Origin: Brevibacterium antiquum CNRZ 918 | GTDB taxonomy: Bacteria; Actinomycetota; Actinomycetes; Actinomycetales; Brevibacteriaceae | Length of the DNA: 64,000 bases | Assembly: GCF_900169145.1 (NCBI RefSeq) | Contig: NZ_FXZD01000005.1 | Coordinates: forward strand, 186,001-250,000 | Direction of reading: 5' to 3' | Shown: positions 51,548 to 61,400 of the stretch, in pieces | Layout of the letters: the number at the start of each line of letters is the position of its first letter | How positions within the stretch are numbered: position 1 is the first letter of the stretch | Translations under genes and position numbers: made by a program | The notes under the pieces: generated by a model | Seen by the model: only the letters and a program-made list of their open reading frames with translations | The model's database searches: none | What the model was told of the DNA's origin: nothing

Positions 51548-52491
51548 GACTGCCGGCGCGCGAGATCGAGCGCGGTGCCGTCGAGGATGTCCGTCTCCGA
51601 GACCATGATGTCGAGTTCGGCTCCCACACCTTTGACTGCGGAGTCGATGCGGGCCGCGATTCGCGCGAACAGCAGTCCCCCCGCCGCGATGACGTCGACG
51701 CGTCCGGGGTGCATGTATGGCAGTGCCGCACGGGCCTCACGCCCCATGCCCAACAGTTCGTCGGCCTCGCCGTCGATGTCTGCCACGCGCAGATGGGTGC
51801 CGTGGATGCGCTCGCGCTGGTAGCTGTCGAGGTCGAGGATTCCCGCGGTCAGTGTGGTGACGGTGCCTGCGACTCCGATCATCGTCCGCGGAGCAGCGAG
51901 ATCGACGATCTCTGCCGCCTTGTCGAGGTTGGCGTCGATGTCCTCGATGGCCGCCTGGACCTGCGCCGGGTCGGGGATGTCGACGGACATGTGACGTTCG
52001 GTCAGGCGCACGGACCCGATGTCCATGCTGACCGCCGAGGTGACGCTTTCGGTGCCGAGGACCAGCTCGGTTGAGCCCCCGCCAAGATCCATGACAAGGA
52101 ACGGGCCGCTCTTCGCGTCGTGTCCGACGGTGGCGCCGAGGAATGACAGGTGGGCCTCTTCGTCACCGGTGATGACGTCGGGCACGACGCCCAGGATGCC
52201 GAAGATGCCTGCGGAGAATTCGTCACGGTTCTTCACATCACGGCTGGCGGAGGTGGCGACGAATCTCAGCTTCTCCGGTGAGAACTCGGCGGCCACCTCG
52301 GCGAATTCCCGGGCTGCGGTGAATGTGCGCTCGAGCGCTTCGGGGGCGAACTCACCCGTCGCGTCCACTCCCTGGCCGAGGCGCACGATCCGGGTCTCGC
52401 GACGAAGCTCGGTCATCTGCCCCTGCGCATCGACGTCGGCGATGAGCAGACGCAGGGAGTTGGTCCCACAGTCGAAGGCGGCAACTCGCAT
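51544..52491 (-). CDS. ppx: Exopolyphosphatase, Ppx/GppA family
   Basis: A 315-residue ASKHA-fold phosphatase. The N-terminal phosphate loop AAFDCGTNSLRLLIAD and the second loop MDLGGGSTELVLG are present. It hydrolyses terminal phosphates of polyphosphate or pppGpp. It is the short, single-module form common in actinobacteria. It sits 9 bp after DUF501 and overlaps the protease gene, within the conserved eno-ftsB-DUF501-ppx group. It is the natural counterpart of the PPK2 at 45.2 kb. Confidence 0.9.
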   Translation of the reverse strand: MRVAAFDCGTNSLRLLIADVDAQGQMTELRRETRIVRLGQGVDATGEFAPEALERTFTAAREFAEVAAEFSPEKLRFVATSASRDVKNRDEFSAGIFGILGVVPDVITGDEEAHLSFLGATVGHDAKSGPFLVMDLGGGSTELVLGTESVTSAVSMDIGSVRLTERHMSVDIPDPAQVQAAIEDIDANLDKAAEIVDLAAPRTMIGVAGTVTTLTAGILDLDSYQRERIHGTHLRVADIDGEADELLGMGREARAALPYMHPGRVDVIAAGGLLFARIAARIDSAVKGVGAELDIMVSETDILDGTALDLARRQS

Positions 52492-52500
52492 GAGCCTCTC

Positions 52501-53031
52501 CTATTCGCTTGCTTCGGCTGAAGAGTTTTCTGCGCCCGCCGGGGTGGGGACGTCGGTCATGAAGGAGATTGCGCGGTCGCCGATCGGGTTGAGACCGGGC
52601 CCAGCGGCCAGGGAATGTCCGACCAGAGCGTGCAGGCATTTCACACGGTTGGGCATGCCACCGGCGGAGTAGTCCTTGATCTCGGTCACCTCGGCGATGC
52701 CGGCTGTCTCACCGATCTCGGAGCGTGTCGCGAGGTAGGCGGAGTGGGCCTTGGCGTAGGCAGCTGTGAGCTCTTCGTCCTCGGCGAGCTCAGCGGTCCA
52801 CTCGGCCATAATTCCAGAGGCCTCGAGGCGCGAGCACTCGGTGACGAAGGCGGGGTGTGTGAGGTAGAAGGCAGTGGGGAACGGTGAGCCGTCCTCGAGT
52901 CTGGGAGCAGTGGCGACAACCAGAGGCTCACCCGATGTGCTGCGGGCGGCAACCCCGACGACGCCGCGCGGAATCCGCCCGAGCTGGTCCTTCAGGATGG
53001 CGAAGTCCGCCTCGGTGCACTCTGTGATCAT
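52501..53031 (-). CDS. DUF501 domain-containing protein
   Basis: A 176-residue cytoplasmic protein. The family blocks are QLGRIPRGVVGVAAR, FYLTHPAFVTECSRLEASGIM and AGGMPNRVKCLHALVGHSLA, followed by GPGLNPIGDRA. Its conserved Cys/His suggest a metal or redox site, but the function is unknown. Its start codon shares the A of the ftsB stop (TGATG), so it is translationally coupled. Its place between ftsB and ppx is conserved through actinobacteria. Confidence 0.88.
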   Translation of the reverse strand: MITECTEADFAILKDQLGRIPRGVVGVAARSTSGEPLVVATAPRLEDGSPFPTAFYLTHPAFVTECSRLEASGIMAEWTAELAEDEELTAAYAKAHSAYLATRSEIGETAGIAEVTEIKDYSAGGMPNRVKCLHALVGHSLAAGPGLNPIGDRAISFMTDVPTPAGAENSSAEASE

Positions 53032-53522
53032 CAGCCCTTCTCCACGGTATTGCCGACCTCTTGAATCGACTCCAGCAACTCAAGGTACCAGGCTTGTTTG
53101 CGTTGCGGGCGGTCCGTATCCGAATCGTCACCGTCGATCGCCTCTTGGTTGGTGACGATGACCGCGTTCTTGCCCTCTTCCACGTAGTACTGATCCTTGC
53201 GGGCCTTGCGTTTGATGTACGCCGGGTCCTTGAGATTCTCGTTCCGCTCCTCCAGCCCCTGGACTTCGGACTTCGTCGATTCGATCTCGCTGTTGAGCGC
53301 GGCGATCTGCTGTGCCTGCTTGAGGGCTGAGTTGATCGAGGGCAGGAAGGTGACGAGCACGATGGCGATGACGAGGAGGAAGACGCCAGTCTGCCAGGAC
53401 AGTTTCCGTTTGCGAGTATCTTCGGTGGGCTGAGCCTCGACGACCGGTGTGGGGCGTCGACGGGGAGCGGCTCTGCCCGGAGCCGATTTGGGGGCGCTGT
53501 TTCTAGGCTTACTCGGAACCAT
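53031..53522 (-). CDS. Septum formation initiator, FtsB/DivIC family
   Basis: A 163-residue bitopic protein of the divisome. A cytoplasmic, Pro/Arg-rich tail of about 42 residues leads to one membrane helix (TGVFLLVIAIVLVTFLPSI). A coiled coil (AQQIAALNSEIESTKSEVQ) and the conserved LKDPAYIKRKARKDQYYV segment follow, then a polar tail. It links FtsL and FtsQ in other bacteria. ATG 53522, with AGAGGAAAG upstream, is preferred to the frame start at 53567. It heads the ftsB-DUF501-ppx-protease operon. Confidence 0.9.
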   Translation of the reverse strand: MVPSKPRNSAPKSAPGRAAPRRRPTPVVEAQPTEDTRKRKLSWQTGVFLLVIAIVLVTFLPSINSALKQAQQIAALNSEIESTKSEVQGLEERNENLKDPAYIKRKARKDQYYVEEGKNAVIVTNQEAIDGDDSDTDRPQRKQAWYLELLESIQEVGNTVEKG

Positions 53523-54041
53523 GTCTCTTTCCTCTGCGACCGGGGATGGGGAAGGCAGTCGCAACACATCTAAGTCTGCCGTGTCAGCATCCGGACTGCG
53601 AGGATTTGGGGGCCGTGGCGTGTTCTATTTTTCGAAAGCCGGCATCCACCGGGCGGCTTCGGTCGCGTCACCTGCCCGCATCGGACGCCCGCGGCCTGTC
53701 CGCCTCCGCCTCGGTCGCCCGTGGCGTGCCCGCCACCGTCTTGGGGCCACGCCCTACCTGCACCACTGCGTCATACAAGCAATTCGGCTACCAGCACCGC
53801 TGACTCTAAAACCTCCCGCTGCTGATGGGTGAATTGGAAGTTACGGTACGGGGTGCGAAATCTGCGGCCCCGCACTGCACCCCCTCCGCATGCTCGAATG
53901 CCCGCCAGCACTGCGGAATTCCCTGATCCCGCTGTCCGCGTCCACCGCAATCACTACCTATCCACAGGCTTATGCACAGGTTGAATATTCATCATTGCGC
54001 TTTCTCATCTTTTGATGCAGTTGAATATCATGTACAAGATT
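53523..54041. other. Long intergenic region between ftsB and the inserted gene
   Basis: These 519 bp hold no supported gene. The left part is GC-rich. 53806-53857 is copy B of the diverged repeat also seen at 37016-37066, followed by its own inverted repeat GGGGTGC/GCACCCC (53850-53883). The right end, from about 53950, is strikingly AT-rich and contains two DnaA-box-like sites (53958-53966 and 53970-53978). Confidence 0.5.
53958..53978 (+). promoter_or_regulatory. Two adjacent DnaA-box-like sequences
   Basis: CTATCCACA (53958-53966) differs from TTATCCACA at one base. TTATGCACA (53970-53978) fits TTWTNCACA. They form a 12-bp-period direct repeat in AT-rich DNA. Two sites are too few for an origin; they may be chance or a DnaA titration/regulation site. 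Confidence 0.3.
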
Positions 54042-55079
54042 ATGACCACACGACAGATCATCCGACTCGGATTCACTCACGCAGACATCCGGCGTGTCCG
54101 AAGCTGCTGCGTTCGTCGCCTGTCGCGCGGCGTCTATTCGGTCAGACATGTCTGCGCCGAGGAAGACCACCGGCGGCTGTGGGCGAGCATTGATGAAGGA
54201 ACGCATTCGGAGTTCACAGAGCACGGAGACATCCGTGATGAGATCGCAGAGCTCGACGCCGCAGTCATGGCGCGATGCGAAGTCAGATTCCAAACACAGG
54301 GGCAGCAGGAACGTCGGGCAGAATCTGACGCCGCCGCTGGGTCATCCGCATCAATGCGAACGTCGTCTGCTTCACCCCCACCCGAGGTGTTCTCGCACAT
54401 CTCCGCTGCTCTCATCCACGGCCTGCCTATTGCTTACCCTGTCACCCACCAGGTGGAGGTAGTGCGCCCCGGAGTCAACCGCAGGTTCAAGAGCATCCAT
54501 GTCAGCGGCGTGACAATACCGAAGCATCACCGGCAGGGAGTTCGCGGGACCGAGGTGACAACGCTCGAACGCACACTCATTGATGTGGCTCGCACATACA
54601 ACCCCGATATCTCGGTTTCCATGCTCGACAACGCTTTGCGCCGCGGCCTGACGACGCGGGAGAAGATCCTCGTGACGCTGGCACAATGTGTGGAGACGAG
54701 GAACACCAAGAAAGTTCATCGCGCTCTCGACCTGGCCGATGCCCGTCGCGAATCTCCCGCCGAATCGATCGCCGCGGTCAGATTCTTCCAACACGGATTC
54801 GTCGGCTTCGTCCCCCAAGTCGAGTTCGACGTGACCTCACAGCGGGCAAAGGTTCGCGTCGACTTCTGCCACCGGGCAGCTCGGCTGATCGTTGAAATCG
54901 ACGGAATCGGGAAGTTGTATCTTGGCTCGGGAGTGCCACGTGAGGAACTCGAACGCGAAAGGCGCAGAGAGCAAGGGCTGCGTGATCAAGGATGGCGAGT
55001 CATCAGAATCAGCTGGAAAGAGCTGTTCAAAGAGTCGAAGTTCGAGGAGATCAGGCGAGTTCTCATGGGAACCAAATGA
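54042..55079 (+). CDS. DUF559-type protein with AbiEi-like N-terminal region
   Basis: A 345-residue protein. The start resembles the winged-helix of AbiEi-type antitoxin/regulators (TTRQIIRLGFTHADIRRV...RRLSRGVYSV). The C-terminal quarter is a Vsr/DUF559-like nuclease fold: RVDFCHRAARLIVEIDG, then a run of REE/RR residues and GWRVIRISW. The D and E-x-D positions of a PD-(D/E)XK site are present. It lies alone on the plus strand inside the eno-ftsB gap, with lower GC and a Gln/Arg/Ser-rich insert near residue 95. It may be an orphan defence-type or regulatory protein; function not proven. Confidence 0.75.
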   Translation: MTTRQIIRLGFTHADIRRVRSCCVRRLSRGVYSVRHVCAEEDHRRLWASIDEGTHSEFTEHGDIRDEIAELDAAVMARCEVRFQTQGQQERRAESDAAAGSSASMRTSSASPPPEVFSHISAALIHGLPIAYPVTHQVEVVRPGVNRRFKSIHVSGVTIPKHHRQGVRGTEVTTLERTLIDVARTYNPDISVSMLDNALRRGLTTREKILVTLAQCVETRNTKKVHRALDLADARRESPAESIAAVRFFQHGFVGFVPQVEFDVTSQRAKVRVDFCHRAARLIVEIDGIGKLYLGSGVPREELERERRREQGLRDQGWRVIRISWKELFKESKFEEIRRVLMGTK

Positions 55080-55289
55080 TTGTCCGAAGATGCTCTCAGA
55101 GGTCGCAGCTGCTGCAACAGTTGCAATGGCCGCCCCTCACCCGCAGCTTCGTGAACAACCTCTGCAGCAGTATGAATTGCGCGGGACGGGTGGACTTGGG
55201 TGACTCCCGGGGTGCTCTGCGAATCCCAGGAGGTTTTGTGACCGCCGGGACGCCGCGCTTCCTCCGGAGGGTTTTGGAGATGAATAGCG

Positions 55290-55339
55290 CCGAGGCGGGG
55301 GGCAGGGGGCCATTGATGATAAACTGACCCCCGCCTCGG
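55290..55339. terminator. Inverted repeat after eno (possible terminator)
   Basis: CCGAGGCGGGGG (55290-55301) and CCCCCGCCTCGG (55328-55339) form a perfect 12-bp stem with a 26-nt loop, 12 bp past the eno stop. There is no T tract, so it may be a Rho-linked or convergent stop between eno and the DUF559 gene. Confidence 0.5.
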
Positions 55340-55351
55340 GGACGAAGCCAT

Positions 55352-56635
<1,284 letters not shown>

Positions 56636-56714
56636 TTACTCCTTCGCAATTGGTTTCACATGGGGAACATGTGCCTGCAGGACAGCTTAGTGTACCGAAG
56701 GACCGAGCTCATTT

Positions 56715-57530
56715 TCAGTCCCGGATGGTTTCTACTCTGTCGGCAGGCGTCAACAGCTGCCCGCGCAGTCTATCCGGGCTCGCCGGGTCCATTCCATGCT
56801 CGAGCAGATAGGATTCGACTCCGTTCTTGGCATACTGCGCGTCGATGGAGTCGAGGGTATTCGCCATGAGTTCCGGCGGTGCCGCTGTTGCAGTCTCGGC
56901 GAGGTTCCCGGAGATTCCGGCGTCGGAGAAGTTCCTGATGATGTTCTCGAGGAATCCTCCTGACAGGTACTGCGAGGTAATCGCATACTCCTCGAGGATC
57001 TCGTGACGCCCAACGCCCAGAAGGGTGAGGATGAAGGCGGCGACGACACCGGTCCGGTCTTTGCCGGCAGAGCAGTGGAAGACCACTCCGCCTTCGCAAC
57101 GCTGTGCAACGACGTCGACTGCCATGGCCAAACGGGGTCCGAAATGACCGATCATGAGGTGATAGATCTTGCTCAGCGAGCGATCGGAGAGGTCCATCCC
57201 GGTTGCCTCGGCGGCCTTCGCCATCTCCTCGCGGCTGAGCTGTTTCGCGGGGAAGAAGTGATCGTCGAAGATGGGCAGCTCGATGTGTTCCACCTCGAGT
57301 CCCTCGAGCGCATCGGGCAACTTGGAGCGTTCTCCGACGTCACGCAGATCCACGACGGTTCTGATCCCGAGTGCTCTGATGTCGACTCGCGACCTGTCGG
57401 TGAGTTGAGCGAGACCGTCGGAGCGGTAGACCTTCCCCGTTCCGACTCTCGACTCCCCCGCCGAGGTGGGAGATCCTCCGATGTCACGGAAGTTGAATGT
57501 GCCTTCGATGTCGATGCGGTCCAAGCTCAC
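56715..57530 (-). CDS. Tyrosine-protein phosphatase (PtpB-like)
   Basis: A 271-residue protein of the Y_phosphatase3 group. FNFRDIGG opens the domain and FHCSAGKDRTG is the CX5R loop with nucleophile Cys153 and Arg159. It removes phosphate from protein tyrosine or from phosphoinositides. No signal peptide. ATG 57530 overlaps the mazG stop by 4 bp (ATGA), so it is translated with mazG. It occupies the place in the mfd-mazG-eno segment where other actinobacteria carry lpqU-type genes. Confidence 0.87.
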   Translation of the reverse strand: MSLDRIDIEGTFNFRDIGGSPTSAGESRVGTGKVYRSDGLAQLTDRSRVDIRALGIRTVVDLRDVGERSKLPDALEGLEVEHIELPIFDDHFFPAKQLSREEMAKAAEATGMDLSDRSLSKIYHLMIGHFGPRLAMAVDVVAQRCEGGVVFHCSAGKDRTGVVAAFILTLLGVGRHEILEEYAITSQYLSGGFLENIIRNFSDAGISGNLAETATAAPPELMANTLDSIDAQYAKNGVESYLLEHGMDPASPDRLRGQLLTPADRVETIRD

Positions 57531-57985
57531 TGATTCGTGTCTTTCTGCTGTTTCTCTTCGGTCTTGATCCGGCGGTACTCCCGCTCGACGTCCTCTAGGG
57601 AGGCCATCTGCTCATCGCTGGCGTCCTCACCGAACGCCAGGGGATGGCGGCGGATGAGTTTTGCTTCCAGCCCTTCGACGATCGTCCCCAAGGTGTGCCC
57701 GTAGGGAGCGGAGCCACTCTCGTCCAGCAGAGCGGAGTGGAAGAGCACCTGGTAGAAGACGTCGCCGAGCTCCTCGACGACGGCGGCGCGGTGGTCCGGG
57801 TTCGGATCGGCTCGGTAGTCTGCAAGCGCTTCGATGAGCTCTTCGGTCTCTTCACGCGCATACTTCTCGAGGCTGCTGTGGTCCTGCCGGCTCGACCAGG
57901 GGCACCGGCGCCGCAGTGTCGCCATTGCCTCGATTGCTCCCTGCGTCCGAGCACCGACGACGCCCGCTGTCTCTGACTGCTCCAC
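57527..57985 (-). CDS. mazG: MazG nucleotide pyrophosphohydrolase
   Basis: A 152-residue single-domain MazG that hydrolyses NTPs or dNTPs to NMP and pyrophosphate. The metal-binding EExxE and ExxD motifs appear as REETEELIEAL and EELGDVFYQVLFHS. The normally invariant CPWDxxQTH reads CPWSSRQDH, with the aspartate changed to serine and a changed Q-T-H step. GTG 57985 has GGAAGG upstream. It is shorter than two-domain E. coli MazG (263 residues), like other actinobacterial forms. Coupled to the phosphatase gene. Confidence 0.85.
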   Translation of the reverse strand: MEQSETAGVVGARTQGAIEAMATLRRRCPWSSRQDHSSLEKYAREETEELIEALADYRADPNPDHRAAVVEELGDVFYQVLFHSALLDESGSAPYGHTLGTIVEGLEAKLIRRHPLAFGEDASDEQMASLEDVEREYRRIKTEEKQQKDTNQ

Positions 57986-58048
57986 TGTTGTGACACCTTC
58001 CGATTCCTGCGCCGCTGCGAGGGCTCGACGCGCTATGAGGGTCGAACA

Positions 58049-58084
58049 ATAAGAATGACCCCCACCGCAAGCGCGATGGGGGTC
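58049..58084 (-). terminator. Rho-independent terminator of csbD
   Basis: On the minus strand GACCCCCA-t-CGC and GCG-g-TGGGGGTC pair around a short loop with one mismatch; ATTCTTATTGTT follows. It starts 11 bp past the csbD stop. Confidence 0.75.
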
Positions 58085-58094
58085 GAGTTCTGCA

Positions 58095-58289
58095 TTACTT
58101 GCTGAACTTGTCCTTGACGTCGTTTCCGAGGTCCTTGACCTTCTCGCCGACCTGCTTGGTCTTGCCCTTGAGCTGGTCTGCGGAGCCCTCTGCCTTGAGC
58201 TCATCATCGCCGGTGGCTTCACCGACGGTCTCCTTGGCCTTGCCAGAGAATTCTTCGGCTTTGTTGTCGAACTTGTCGTCAAAACCCAT
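58095..58289 (-). CDS. CsbD family stress protein
   Basis: A 64-residue, highly charged helical protein. The start FDDKFDNKAEEFSGKAKETVGEATG and DQLKGKTKQVGEKVKDL are the CsbD signature (Lys/Glu/Asp/Gly-rich, no Cys or Trp). Members accumulate under general stress and are controlled by sigma-B-type factors in Bacillus; the molecular role is unknown. AAGGAGAGCCACC precedes ATG 58289. It has its own terminator, so it is monocistronic between mfd and mazG. Confidence 0.9.
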   Translation of the reverse strand: MGFDDKFDNKAEEFSGKAKETVGEATGDDELKAEGSADQLKGKTKQVGEKVKDLGNDVKDKFSK

Positions 58290-58410
58290 GGTGGCTCTCC
58301 TTAAGTCTCACGGTACTTCTGTACCCGTATTCTCACTCTACGCCAGGAACAGCGGATGAATGTGAGTTTTCAGAATACGTGCAGATTCCAATCGAGTCGA
58401 TCATCGTGGT

Positions 58411-61400
58411 TCAATCGTTGCGGCATTTTGGCATGCAGACTCCAGCCTCGACGACCTCGGAGGCGACGACTGGGACGATCGCGTCGAGGAACTGGTGGGC
58501 CCAACGCAGGATGTCGGAATCCGTCATCTCCTTCGCATCGAAGCCGCTTCCGGACATCGGCTTGGGCACGAGCACCGACCGGATCGCGGGCTTGAGCAGC
58601 GACTTCGGGTACAGGCGTTTGAGGCGCACGACCTGCGAATCCTCGAGCTCGAGCGGACCGAAGCGGACGAAGTTGCCTTGGACGACGATGTCGTTGATGC
58701 CCGAGGCTTTGGCTCTGATCCGCAGCCGGGCGACATCGGCGAGAACTCCCACAGCTTCTGGGTAGGGACCATACCGATCGACGAGTTCGTCGAGGACTTC
58801 CTGCAGCTGGTTCTCGTTGGCCGCTGCCGCGAGTTTCCGATAGGCCTCAAGTCGCAGACGTTCGTGGGCAACGTATTCGGCCGGCAGGTGCGCGTCGACA
58901 GGAAGTTCGATCCGCATGTCTGCCTCCGGTTCCGTGTCCTCGCCACGGAAGTTCGCAACGGCCTCTCCCACGAGGCGCACGTAGAGGTCGAATCCGACCC
59001 CTTCGATCTGCCCGGACTGCTGCCCGCCGAGGAGGTTGCCGGCGCCGCGGATCTCGAGGTCTTTCATGGCCACCTGCATGCCAGCGCCGAGTTCGGTGTG
59101 GGCGGCCAGCGTCGTCAGCCGATCGTGGGCAGTCTCCGTGAGCTGGGTGTCTGCCGGGTAGAGGAAGTAGGCGTAGGCACGTTCTCTGCCGCGTCCGACT
59201 CGACCCCGCAGCTGGTGCAGCTGGGACAGCCCGAACCGATCAGCATGATCGATGATGAGCGTGTTGGCGTTGGAGATGTCGATGCCGGTCTCGACGATGG
59301 TCGTGCACACGAGCACGTCGAACTTCTTCTCCCAGAAGTCGACGATGACCTGCTCCAGTCGCTGTTCGTTCATCTTTCCGTGGGCAATCGCGATCCGAGC
59401 CTCGGGGACGAGTTCGGCGATGTGACCGGCCACGGATTCGATGTCCTTGACGCGGTTGTGGATATAGAAGACCTGGCCCTCGCGCATCAGTTCACGACGG
59501 ATCGCGGCCTTGATCTGCTTGTCCTCTTTCTTGCCCACATAGGTCAGCACCGGATGGCGCTCCTCGGGCGGGGTGGCCAGGGTCGACATCTCGCGGATGC
59601 CGGTCACTGCCATCTCCAGGGTCCGCGGGATCGGAGTCGCGGACATCGCGAGCACGTCGACGTTCGTGCGCATCGCCTTGAGCGTCTCCTTGTGCTCGAC
59701 GCCGAAGCGCTGCTCCTCGTCGATGATGACCAGTCCCAGGCTCTTGAATCTCACCTCGCCGCTGAGCAGGCGGTGCGTGCCGATGACCAGATCGAGTTTG
59801 CCCGCGGCCAGATCCTCGACGACTTTGTCCGACTCCTTCTTAGTCTGGAAGCGCGAGAGTGCACCGACGGTGACGGGGAACCCCGAGTAGCGTTCGGCGA
59901 AGGTCTCGAAGTGCTGCTGGACAAGCAGTGTCGTAGGGACGAGCACAGCGACCTGCTTGCCGTCCTGGATCGCCTTGAACGCGGCGCGAACCGCGATCTC
60001 GGTCTTACCGTAGCCGACATCGCCGCAGATCAGACGATCCATCGGCACAGCCTTCTCCATATCCCCCTTGACCTCGTCGATGGTCGTCAGCTGGTCGGCT
60101 GTCTCCACGTAGTGGAAGGCATCCTCCAGTTCACGCTGCCACGGGGTATCGGGCCCGTAGGTGTGACCGACGGTGGCCTGACGAGCGGAGTAGAGGCGAA
60201 CGAGTTCTCCCGCGATCTCTTTGACCGCTTTCCTGGCCTTGGCCTTTGTCGTCGACCAGTCGGCGCCGCCCATCTTGTTCAGGCTCGGGCTCTCCCCGCC
60301 GACGTAGCGACTGACCTGGTCGAGCGCGTCGCTGGGCACATACAGGCGGTCGCCGGGCTGGCCGCGTTTGGCTGGGGCGTATTCGATGATGAGGTATTCG
60401 CGGGTGTGCTTGTTCGGGCCCTTGCCGGTCGTTCGCTGCGTCATCTCAACGAACTTGCCGACACCGTGCTGGTCGTGGACGACGTAGTCCCCGGGTGCCA
60501 GGTTGAGCGGGTCCACCTGATTGCGTTTTCGTCGGGTGGGCAGGCGACGCATGTCCCTCGTGGAGGTGGCTGCGGCGCGACCGAGCACTTCGGCTTCTGT
60601 GAGCACAGCCAGTTTGAGGTCGTCGAAGACGAATCCGCCGAAGGGCGCGGCTGTGGTCACGGTCACCAGAGCTTCTGCAATGTCTGTCGGGTCATCGACG
60701 AAGGTCGCCGGCACGCCAGCCTCCGAGAACACCTCGACCATGCGCTGGCCCGGCCCCTGTCCTTCAGTGAGCACGAGGATGCGCCACCTGTCGTGGATGA
60801 GTCCCTTGACGTCGGTGAGAATCGCCTCGACGTCACCGGCATATCCTCGAGGTGCGCGAGCCGGAACGGAGAACAGATTCTCCGCGGGTGAGACGAGTTC
60901 TTCGTCGGTGGCGAATCCGCCGAGCTCCCACCAGGCCAAGCCGATGAGGCGAGCGCCGGCTTCCATCTCTTCCATTGTCCGGAACGTCGCAGCAGACAGG
61001 TCGATCGGGGATTCGCCGCCGGCTGCGGCCCCTGACCATGCTGCTTCGAGGAATTCGTTCGTCGTCACGACGAGGTCGGCGGCCCTGGCCTGCACCCGTT
61101 CGGGTTCGGTGATGATGATCTTTGTGGATTCGGGCAGCAGAGCGATGATCGGCTCCATGCCATCGGCCAGCACCGCCGACAGTGATTCCATGCCTTCGAC
61201 GGCGACTCCTCCGGCGATCTTGTCGAGCATGTCCGATGCTGCCGGCAGCGTCGGTGACAGTGCGGCCGCACGCTCCCGGATGGAGTCGGTGAGCAGGAGT
61301 TCCCGGCAGGGTGGAGCCGACAGCTTCAGTGGCACAGCGTCCGCCTCGGCGCGGATGGATCTCTGGTCGCTGACGGAGAACTCGCGGATCTCGTCGATCT

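Noticed and set aside
58495..60891. 798-residue plus-strand open frame inside mfd
   Set aside because: Wholly antisense to mfd, whose motifs are intact; long shadow frames are expected at this GC content.
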